This document shows, piece by piece, positions 49,230-55,841 of a DNA stretch of 64,000 nucleotides. How positions within the stretch are numbered: the stretch's first letter is position 1; every line of letters starts with the position of its first letter. The position numbers were made by a program, and so were the translations under genes. The DNA is taken from positions 186,001 through 250,000 of the forward strand of contig NZ_SRXV01000002.1 of the NCBI RefSeq assembly GCF_004793635.1, in the 5' to 3' direction. The DNA is from Marinicauda pacifica. GTDB taxonomy: Bacteria; Pseudomonadota; Alphaproteobacteria; Caulobacterales; Maricaulaceae. The notes under the pieces were generated by a model. It did no database searches. It saw only the letters and a program-made list of their open reading frames with translations, and was not told where the DNA came from.

Positions 49230-49536
49230 CCTCGAACCTCATCTTGAGAGTTGTCGAGGCGATTCTTCTTCCCGTCGAAAACGCTCCGACCACCTGCGCG
49301 GGGGCCGGCATGGCTCCCCTTGCACCTGGCCCCCGCGCAGCCTGACTTCCTGTCTCCCGGTGACGTATTGCACGCTACTTGCGTCATCGGACCCGGGGCT
49401 CGCTTCGTGTGTTCCGGCGCGGCACACTCTTCGCACTGAGGGGGGCGATGGGCGCCAGCGCGGACGCCGAAGCGAGTCCCACCAAACCGCAGACCCACTC
49501 TCGGCCGGTCCTTCATTCAGGACCGGCCGATTTTTT
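49230..49536 (+). ncRNA. Candidate structured RNA (or structured 3' UTR) ending in a terminator
   Basis: No convincing ORF exists between DUF3299 and the symporter gene (49149-49534). The plus strand folds strongly: hairpin A, CTGCGCGGGGGCC (49294-49306) with GGCCCCCGCGCAG (49328-49340), 13 bp; hairpin B, CCGGTGACG (49357-49365) with CGTCATCGG (49382-49390), 9 bp with one G-U; stem C, GGGGCTCGCTTCG (49395-49407) with CGAAGCGAGTCCC (49468-49480), 13 bp with one G-U, enclosing two smaller hairpins. It ends in a U-tract terminator. The 5' end is a guess (TATA-like stretch at 49217-49226 just upstream). No RNase P, SRP, tmRNA or 6S landmarks are seen. Confidence 0.45.
49501..49536 (+). terminator. 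Strong intrinsic terminator, plus strand
   Basis: TCGGCCGGTCC and GGACCGGCCGA form an 11-bp perfect stem with an 8-base loop, followed by six T residues (49531-49536). The T tract overlaps the stop codon of the minus-strand symporter gene. On the minus strand there is no U tract, so it works for plus-strand transcripts only. Confidence 0.92.
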
Positions 49537-51010
49537 ATGCGCGCTGACGCCAGCTGAAGACCAACAGCAAGGGCATGAGCCAGGGCACGATGCGCTCGAA
49601 CGGGTCGCCCGGGGTTGCCGCCAGGCGCACCATGAGACCACGCAGGCCTTCGCCGGCGGTGGCAGGGTCGACCTGGCCGAACGAGTAGAAGATCACGGTC
49701 AGTCCAAACCCGAGCACGATTGCGGCGATGATCGCCCCGCCGGCCGGCTCGACCTTGCATACCCGCGCAGCGATAACCGGCCCGAAGGCCGCCCCGAGCG
49801 CGGACCATGAGAAGAGCACGCGGTCGAAAATCGTATTGTCGACGGTGAGGGTCAAAATCACCGCCAGCGCACAGATCAGGGCCATCACGCACCGCCCGAT
49901 CAACACTTCTCGCCCCGGCAGCACGCGGGTCAGGCGCAGATCGTGCGCGGCTGCCGCCGATGCTGCCATAAGCAGGGAATCGACCGTCGACATGACGGCC
50001 GAAAGGATGGCGGCGATCACGATGCCCGCCAGCACGGTCGGCAACAGGGCGGCGGCCATCGCGTAGAAAACCGCTTCGGGATCATCGAGCGGCGCCAGCA
50101 GGGCACGGGCCGAGAGCGCCAGGATTCCCATGCCGGTGAACACCAGTACGCCCCAGCTCATGGCGATGGTGAAGCCGGCTTTCCTTGCGCGCTCGTCCTT
50201 GACCGCCATCAGGCGGGCCATGAGGTGGGGCTGACCGAGCGTGCCCAGCCCGATTGCCGCTATCCCGAAGGCAAAGGCCAGGAAGGGGACCAGGGTGCGG
50301 CCTCCGGTCGGGTGCAGATAGGCCTCCGGCATGGTCGCTGACAGGGTCTGCCAGACGCCCCCCGGACCGCCAGCCGCCATCAGAGCGCCGATGGGCAGGA
50401 TCACGGCGACCAGCGCCATCACCGCGCCTTGCAGAGTATCGGTCAGCGAGACCGCCCAGAAGCCGCCGAGCAGCGCGTAAATCAGGATCACGACGGCCCC
50501 GAAAAGCACGCTTTCCGTGTGGCCGAAATCGAGCTGGCTCTCGAAGGCGACGGCGGCCGCGCCGAACTGGGCAGCGATGTAGAAGACGAAGGTGAACAGG
50601 ACGAGGCTACCGGCCAGAACCGCGATGACCGACCGCGCCGCGGCGCCAGTGCCTGCGGTCATGAAATCGGTCACGGTGACATGGCCGCGCCGCTCGGTCT
50701 CTTCACGCAGGCGCGGGCCAAACCAGAGCCAGACCCCGACATAGCCGGCCCACACGCCGGGAACCATCCACAGCGCGGACACCCCGGCCGTGTACACAAA
50801 TCCGGTAAAGCCGAGCAGGACCCAGGCCGAGCTGGTCGACGCGGCATAGGACAGGCCGGCCACCCAAGGGCCGAGGCCGCGCCCGCCGAGGAAGAAATCG
50901 GATTCATCCCGGTTCAGCCGTGCCGCCCAGATTCCGATCGCGATCAGTCCCAGCTTATAGGCGGCCAGCGTCGCCAGAATGACCCAGCCTTGAGTGCCTA
51001 TCGTGTCCAT
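49535..51010 (-). CDS. Sodium:solute symporter (PutP-like)
   Basis: A 491-residue transporter of the SSS family with about 13 hydrophobic helices. Family blocks are DFFLGGRGLGPWVAGLSYAAS in TM1-2, GGFWAVSLTDTLQG in TM6, GLGTLGQPHLMARLMAVKD and SAVMSTVDSLLMAASAAAAHD in TM9, which holds sodium-site serines. The GQPHL motif is strongly PutP-like, so proline or a related amino acid is the likely substrate. ATG at 51010 fits the family. An AT-rich intergenic region separates it from the divergent 38-residue membrane peptide gene. Confidence 0.9.
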   Translation of the reverse strand: MDTIGTQGWVILATLAAYKLGLIAIGIWAARLNRDESDFFLGGRGLGPWVAGLSYAASTSSAWVLLGFTGFVYTAGVSALWMVPGVWAGYVGVWLWFGPRLREETERRGHVTVTDFMTAGTGAAARSVIAVLAGSLVLFTFVFYIAAQFGAAAVAFESQLDFGHTESVLFGAVVILIYALLGGFWAVSLTDTLQGAVMALVAVILPIGALMAAGGPGGVWQTLSATMPEAYLHPTGGRTLVPFLAFAFGIAAIGLGTLGQPHLMARLMAVKDERARKAGFTIAMSWGVLVFTGMGILALSARALLAPLDDPEAVFYAMAAALLPTVLAGIVIAAILSAVMSTVDSLLMAASAAAAHDLRLTRVLPGREVLIGRCVMALICALAVILTLTVDNTIFDRVLFSWSALGAAFGPVIAARVCKVEPAGGAIIAAIVLGFGLTVIFYSFGQVDPATAGEGLRGLMVRLAATPGDPFERIVPWLMPLLLVFSWRQRA

Positions 51011-51120
51011 CTGCCTCGCCTCCCCTTTTCGCCCATCTCATCAGATGGCCGCGAGCATCTCACCTGTGATGGGAAAAATCTCTATCTATCATGTCGTTAG
51101 CCGGAATGTCCGCCACCTTG

Positions 51121-51150
51121 CGAAAAATTTATATTGTTTTTCGATAAATT
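51121..51150. promoter_or_regulatory. Two interlocked inverted repeats in AT-rich promoter region
   Basis: CGAAAAA (51121-51127) pairs with TTTTTCG (51137-51143), and AATTTAT (51126-51132) pairs with ATAAATT (51144-51150). The two dyads share bases, so only one can form at a time in RNA; as DNA they look like overlapping operators. They lie between the divergent symporter and small-peptide genes in a 284-base, unusually AT-rich gap. Confidence 0.5.
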
Positions 51151-51294
51151 CTTATTGCAAACCGATAACTCCCTTGGTACATAAATTCTCGAGACGGCGG
51201 CCAGAAAGAGCCCCGCTCACCGGCGCCAGAGCCCACTCCCCAAAACCGGGACCGGCGCCACGGTTGGTCGAAACACTCGTAATGGAGACAAGAA

Positions 51295-51411
51295 ATGGTC
51301 AGGTCCTTTTTCAATACCGGTTCGAGCCTGGGTGCGGTCGTGCTCAACGTGGCCCTCGTGGTCACCGTCATGGCAGGCATGTTCGCTTCGATGTCCGGCG
51401 TCATCGCCTAA
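51295..51411 (+). CDS. 38-residue single-helix membrane peptide
   Basis: ATG at 51295 with a near-ideal ribosome-binding site (AATGGAGAC, GGAG at 51284-51287, 7-base spacing) opens a 38-residue ORF ending TAA at 51409-51411. The first 12 residues are polar (MVRSFFNTGSSLG), and residues about 13-36 form one hydrophobic helix rich in Ala, Val and Met. A GC hairpin (51424-51451) follows, without a U tract. Strong translation signals plus an AT-rich regulated promoter argue for a genuine small protein. I recognise no family; accessory subunits of membrane complexes have this size and shape. Confidence 0.65.
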   Translation: MVRSFFNTGSSLGAVVLNVALVVTVMAGMFASMSGVIA

Positions 51412-51584
51412 GAAGCAGCAGAATGCGGGCCGGCCTCCCCTCTGGCCCGCAGACATGAGGCCCCCTCCTCTATCGCTGCTCATTGAAAGCCTCACGGCTC
51501 AGACATCCCTCGCTCGATCCCTGTGTTCGCGGCCTCCCCTCTCCCCCGGGGCGAGGCCGTGAGCCGTTCTGCCACCCCCGGCGC

Positions 51585-52640
51585 CTAGCTTCGTCCACCC
51601 GCAGCGAAACCTGCCAGGCCGGCGAGCACATTCTCACCGAGGCTCGCCGTGGCATAGCCGCCCTCCAGAACGATGACCGTCGGCAGATCCAGCCCGGCGA
51701 TCCGCTCGCCCATCCGGGCGAAATCATCGCGCGAGATCTGGAAGGTGGAGAGCGGGTCGCCCTCGAACGTATCAAAGCCCCACGACACGACGAGCGCCTG
51801 CGCACCGAATTTCGCGATGGCCCGGCAGGCTTGACCCAGCGCGGCGGAATACCCGCTCCAGTCCGTGCCGCGTGCCAGGGGCAGGTTCAGCGTTGCGCCC
51901 TCGCCGGCGCCCCGCCCGGTCTCTCCGGCCCTGCCGAGGAAGAAGGGAAATTCGTAATCGGGATCGGCGTGGATATTGACCACCAGCACGTCGCCGCGCT
52001 CATAGAAGATCGACTGCGTGCCATTGCCGTGATGATAGTCGATATCGAGGACAGCGACCTTGCGCGCGCCTGAGTCCAGCAAGGTCTGGCCGGCGACGGC
52101 GGCGGTGTTGAGGAAACAGTATCCGCCAAACTTGCCAGCGGCGGCATGGTGACCGGGTGGCCGCGTCAGGGCGAAAGCCGCCCGCTCCCCGCCAGACACA
52201 CAGGTCGCGGCCTGCGCCGCACTCGTCACGGAGGCGAGCGAGGCCATCCATGCTCCGGCGGTCAAGGGCGTCCCGGTGTCCATGGCATAGTAGGACAACT
52301 CACCGTCGATGACGGATGGCCTGACATCTTCAAGCGTCCGGACCGGAAAGATCAGCGGAAAGGCGTCGGGCGTCTCGCCCCCGTTGCCGGCGCCGATATG
52401 CGCCTCCCAACGCGGCCACGCGCCCTCCAGGAAAGCCAGATAATCGCTATCGTGGACCCTTGCCAGAGCGGACGGGACCGCCCTGGACGGCTCCTCGAAG
52501 ACGAAGCTGCCCTGAGCCGCCAGCGCGTCGCGGACCAGCTCGGCGCGCGCCGGACTTTCGCGTGCCGGTATCATGCCACCGTGCTTCATTTCAGAGCGCG
52601 GGACATGAGCCAGCACATCGTCGCTGTAGAGAACACGCAT
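51585..52640 (-). CDS. Acetylpolyamine amidohydrolase (histone-deacetylase family)
   Basis: A 351-residue zinc hydrolase of the arginase/deacetylase fold. Its N-terminus (MRVLYSDDVLAHVPRSEMKHG, with Pro/Glu-rich loop) is typical of bacterial acetylpolyamine amidohydrolases. Active-site blocks are LTRPPGHHAAAGKFGGYC, DIDYHHGNGTQ (zinc-binding Asp and His, tandem His), VVSWGFDTFEGDP (second zinc Asp) and LEGGYA. It would deacetylate acetylputrescine, acetylcadaverine or acetylspermidine, linking with the agmatine-to-putrescine genes at 6-9 kb. Located 7 bases downstream of the YtcJ-like gene on the same strand, hence co-transcribed. Confidence 0.9.
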   Translation of the reverse strand: MRVLYSDDVLAHVPRSEMKHGGMIPARESPARAELVRDALAAQGSFVFEEPSRAVPSALARVHDSDYLAFLEGAWPRWEAHIGAGNGGETPDAFPLIFPVRTLEDVRPSVIDGELSYYAMDTGTPLTAGAWMASLASVTSAAQAATCVSGGERAAFALTRPPGHHAAAGKFGGYCFLNTAAVAGQTLLDSGARKVAVLDIDYHHGNGTQSIFYERGDVLVVNIHADPDYEFPFFLGRAGETGRGAGEGATLNLPLARGTDWSGYSAALGQACRAIAKFGAQALVVSWGFDTFEGDPLSTFQISRDDFARMGERIAGLDLPTVIVLEGGYATASLGENVLAGLAGFAAGGRS

Positions 52641-52647
52641 GCGGCCT

Positions 52648-54339
52648 TTAGTCTCCGGCCTGCCAGACGACTTCGCCGTCGACGATCGTCATGACCGGGC
52701 GGGCCTCGCGCAGCTCGGCATCAGGCACGGTCATCAGATCGCGATCGAAAACGGAAAAGTCGGCCAGCTTGCCGACCTCGATCGTGCCGAGCTCGTCCTC
52801 GCGGAAGGAGGCGTAGGCCGGCCAGATCGTGAACATCTTCAACGCATCCTGGCGGCTCACGGCTTCTTCGCGATGCCAGCCCTCGGCCGAATAGCCGTCC
52901 AGATCCTGACGGACCGCCGAGGCATAAAACTCGATGCGTGCCTCGCCGCGTTCCACCGGCGCGTCCGATCCGCCGGCCACGATGGCTCCGCTATCGATCA
53001 TCGACTGCCAGGCATAGGCGCCGTGGAGGCGCTCCGCACCCAGCCTGTCAGGCGCAAAATGAAGATCGCCGATGGCGTGGGAGGGCTGCATGGACGGGAT
53101 GACGCCGAGCGCCGCAAATCGGGGCAGATCCTGAGGATTTACGATCTGGGCATGCTCGATACGCCAGCGCGGATCGGCGATCGCGCGCTCATCTGGCGGG
53201 ACGGCTTCGAAGGCCGTTTCCATCCAGTCGAGGATGAGCCGGTTGCCCCGGTCACCGATCGCGTGAATGGCCAGCTGCACGCCGTCACGCAGCGCCGCCT
53301 GCATCATCGACACCGCTTCCTCCTCACGCGCGATCATCAGGCCTCGGGACTCCGGGGCATCCGAATAGGGCTCCAGAAGAGCTGCGCCGCGAGAGCCGAG
53401 CGCGCCGTCCGCGTAGAACTTCACCGCCCGGACGATGACGCGGCTATCCGCCGAATACGCGTCGAGGTGAGCGGCAACGTCGTCATAATTTTCGCTATTG
53501 GCCGCGACATAGTTGCGGATGGCAAACCGGTCCGAGCCAGCCAGAGATGTCATCATGGCAACCGTGTCGTAGCCGACGCTCATGTCGTGAACGCCGGTCC
53601 AGCCGTAGGACGCCATCACCTCGGCGCCGAGTTCGAGCATTTCCCGCTGAGTGCCGGCATCCGGCTCCCCGACCAGGGCCATGGCGGGCCCCATGGCGGT
53701 GTCGATCAGCATGCCCGTCGGCTCGCCGTCGGCATCGCGCAGGATTTCACCGCCTTGCGGGGCCTCACTCTGAGAGCTGATACCGGCCGCCTCCAGCGCG
53801 GCCGAGTTGACGACGACTGCATGCCCGTCGGCGCGCATCAGCACGACCGGACGGTCGCTCACGACCGCATCCAGGTCCTGGCGGTTGGGGAAACGGGCTT
53901 CAGGCCAGTGTGTCTCGATCCAGCCCCGCCCGGATATCAGGCCTTCGCTGTCCTGCGCGGCGGCCTGCAGACGAGCCTGCAGGTCGGCAACCGACGTGAC
54001 CGCTTCCAGATTGAGCGAACGCTCCCGTTGACCGATCCCCATCAGATGGGCGTGCGCATCGGTGAAGCCGGGGAACATGACGGTGCCGTCCAGGTCGATC
54101 TGACGGGTCGTTTCGCCGATATAGCCGGAGCCGTCCTCGGCGCTTCCGGCAAAAACGATGCGGCCATCGCTGACCGCAACGAGCTCGACCTGAGGGGCGG
54201 TCTCCACCCCGGTGTAGATAGTGCCACCGGAAATCACGGTCTCCGCAGGGACTGGATCAGCCGATTGAGCGGTAGATGCCGTATCTTGCGAGCAGGCCGC
54301 CAGAAGCAGTGCTGCCGCGCCGAAACCCCAATAGCGCAT
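52648..54339 (-). CDS. YtcJ-like amidohydrolase, predicted lipoprotein
   Basis: A 563-residue exported metal-dependent hydrolase. The signal ALLLAAC (Cys16) marks a lipoprotein; the start ATG at 54339 follows GGGGAGGG. The amidohydrolase fold shows MFPGFTDAHAHLMG, VKFYADGALGSRGA (metal-bridging lysine), HAIGDRGNR, RIEHAQIV and GGSDAPVE. This is the YtcJ/NfdA/AepA branch; N-substituted formamide deformylase and imide hydrolysis are known activities, but most members are uncharacterised. It forms a two-gene unit with the acetylpolyamine amidohydrolase, whose start is 7 bases after its stop. Confidence 0.9.
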   Translation of the reverse strand: MRYWGFGAAALLLAACSQDTASTAQSADPVPAETVISGGTIYTGVETAPQVELVAVSDGRIVFAGSAEDGSGYIGETTRQIDLDGTVMFPGFTDAHAHLMGIGQRERSLNLEAVTSVADLQARLQAAAQDSEGLISGRGWIETHWPEARFPNRQDLDAVVSDRPVVLMRADGHAVVVNSAALEAAGISSQSEAPQGGEILRDADGEPTGMLIDTAMGPAMALVGEPDAGTQREMLELGAEVMASYGWTGVHDMSVGYDTVAMMTSLAGSDRFAIRNYVAANSENYDDVAAHLDAYSADSRVIVRAVKFYADGALGSRGAALLEPYSDAPESRGLMIAREEEAVSMMQAALRDGVQLAIHAIGDRGNRLILDWMETAFEAVPPDERAIADPRWRIEHAQIVNPQDLPRFAALGVIPSMQPSHAIGDLHFAPDRLGAERLHGAYAWQSMIDSGAIVAGGSDAPVERGEARIEFYASAVRQDLDGYSAEGWHREEAVSRQDALKMFTIWPAYASFREDELGTIEVGKLADFSVFDRDLMTVPDAELREARPVMTIVDGEVVWQAGD

Positions 54340-54395
54340 TGCGCCCTCCCCGGTATGATCATCGTTGGCAGGGACGCTAGCGTGGTCTGGGGCAA

Positions 54396-54427
54396 ATGAA
54401 AACGCCCGCTGGCTCAGCCAGCGGGCG
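54396..54427 (-). terminator. Terminator after rpmB
   Basis: On the minus strand CGCCCGCTGGC-tga-GCCAGCGGGCG forms an 11-bp stem with a 3-base loop, then TTTTCATTT. It lies 31 bases beyond the rpmB stop codon. Confidence 0.85.
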
Positions 54428-54457
54428 CAATCGGTCGGGACGATCGTCGGTGGAAGC

Positions 54458-54748
54458 TCAGGCGGCGGCTTCGCCGGCCTTTTTCAGCTCACGCTTGATC
54501 TTCAGCGCGGCCGGAGACAGCACATCATTCTTGGCCTTCAGCAGGAAGGCGTCCAGCCCGCCGGCATGGTCGACGCTGCGCAGCGCCTTGGCGGCAACGC
54601 GCAGACGGAAAGACCGGCCGAGCTGCTCGGACGCCAGCGTCACTTCGCACAGATTGGGAAGGAAGCGGCGCTTCGTCTTGTTGTTGGCGTGGGATACGTT
54701 GTTCCCGGACACCGGGCCCGTCCCGGTCAGTTCGCAGCGGCGCGACAT
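54458..54748 (-). CDS. rpmB: 50S ribosomal protein L28
   Basis: A 96-residue basic ribosomal protein. [32 protein letters not shown] and [22 protein letters not shown] are the conserved L28 blocks. The length is typical of alphaproteobacteria (about 95-100). It is often transcribed alone near DUF3108 and CarD-region genes in this group, as here. It has its own terminator. Confidence 0.98.
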   Translation of the reverse strand: MSRRCELTGTGPVSGNNVSHANNKTKRRFLPNLCEVTLASEQLGRSFRLRVAAKALRSVDHAGGLDAFLLKAKNDVLSPAALKIKRELKKAGEAAA

Positions 54749-54945
54749 GGCTTCGTTCCTGTATCGGTCTTACGAAACTTCAAAACGCCGCGGTGGACAT
54801 GCGTCCCCACGGCGCGAGAGCGGGCGTGTTACCGGAGAGCGTATATACAGTCAAGCACGCGACGTTCATGTTGCAGCCATCAACACACCTATCCCATATG
54901 GAAGAGTTGCAGAAGCCGCATCGCGGCCAGATATGTGAGAGTTCC

Positions 54946-55746
54946 ATGTTCGCATCGATCGCCAGCCTAGCGCTTCACGCCGCGCTTGCCGCCCAGACCG
55001 CGCCGGCCCAAGCCGCCGACGCGGCCGCGCCGGTCAGCGTGCCCGAAGAGATCACGTTGAACTATTCCGGGTCGGTCTGGGTGTTGCCCGTGGCCGAGAT
55101 TGCCGTCAACGCAATCTATCCCGATGGCACGTATTCAGCCTCGGCCCAGTTTGAGAGCGCGGGACTGCTGCGCTGGTTCGACGACACCAATATCGAGGCC
55201 GGGGTGACCGGCTATCGCATCGGGTCGAGCCTTCAGCCCTATCGCTACAGCCACGTGAACCATGCCAGCAACAAGGGACGCGTGGTGGGGATCGATTTTC
55301 CCGATGCCGTCGCGACGCCGGATGTCCAGCCGCCCTTCGGTTCGATGGGCGAGCCGCCCGCTGATGATGAAGAACGCGCGGGCGCGCTCGACCCCATCTC
55401 CGCCATGCTGGGTCTTACCCTGGGCATGCCGGTGGACACGCCGGGCGTCTGCAGCGGACGCCTGCCCGTCTTCGATGGCAAGGCGCGCTACGATCTTCGT
55501 TTCGAGCAAGCTGGCACCGAGCGGGTCCGTACGCGCGCCTGGAGTGGCGACGCGCTGGTGTGCGAGGCCTATCTGGAGCCCATCTCCGGCTATGACCCCG
55601 GAGACCGGCCGAGCGAAGAGGAAACCCGGCGCCCGGTCGTCATCTACCTGGCAGACTATGATGGCATCTACGTGCCGGTCCGCTTCCGCGCCAATACCCA
55701 GATCGGATCCATCAACATCCAGGCCACACGGATCTCGGTTCGGTAG
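54946..55746 (+). CDS. DUF3108 periplasmic protein
   Basis: A 266-residue exported protein. The ATG at 54946 opens a signal peptide ending APAQAAD (about residue 23); an earlier ATG at 54898 would add 16 polar residues before the signal and is less likely. The DUF3108 domain follows (ITLNYSGSVWVLPVAEIAV, then LLRWFDDTNIEAGVTGY and a C-terminal VPVRFRANTQIGSINIQATRI). The fold is a beta-sheet periplasmic domain of unknown function. In alphaproteobacteria it commonly sits beside rpmB, as it does here in divergent orientation. Confidence 0.88.
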   Translation: MFASIASLALHAALAAQTAPAQAADAAAPVSVPEEITLNYSGSVWVLPVAEIAVNAIYPDGTYSASAQFESAGLLRWFDDTNIEAGVTGYRIGSSLQPYRYSHVNHASNKGRVVGIDFPDAVATPDVQPPFGSMGEPPADDEERAGALDPISAMLGLTLGMPVDTPGVCSGRLPVFDGKARYDLRFEQAGTERVRTRAWSGDALVCEAYLEPISGYDPGDRPSEEETRRPVVIYLADYDGIYVPVRFRANTQIGSINIQATRISVR

Positions 55747-55841
55747 CCTCGACGCCGCGGTGAAGCGCCAGATGCAGCGCGCCGCTGAACACGACGCGCA
55801 ACTGGACTAGTCTTGACCCGGTTCCTTCAAGGAGGCCGCCC

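Noticed and set aside
49145..49516. A 123-residue minus-strand frame in the gap after DUF3299
   Set aside because: Cys/Arg/Gly-rich, no motif, no ribosome-binding site; the hairpin arms it covers are better explained as structured RNA.
49230..49536. Assignment of the folded region as RNase P RNA, SRP RNA, tmRNA or 6S RNA
   Set aside because: The conserved sequence landmarks of each (as remembered) are absent, and the branching pattern does not match a 6S long hairpin.
51424..51451. Hairpin after the 38-residue peptide as an intrinsic terminator
   Set aside because: The stem is good (TGCGGGCC/GGCCCGCA) but no U tract follows on either strand.
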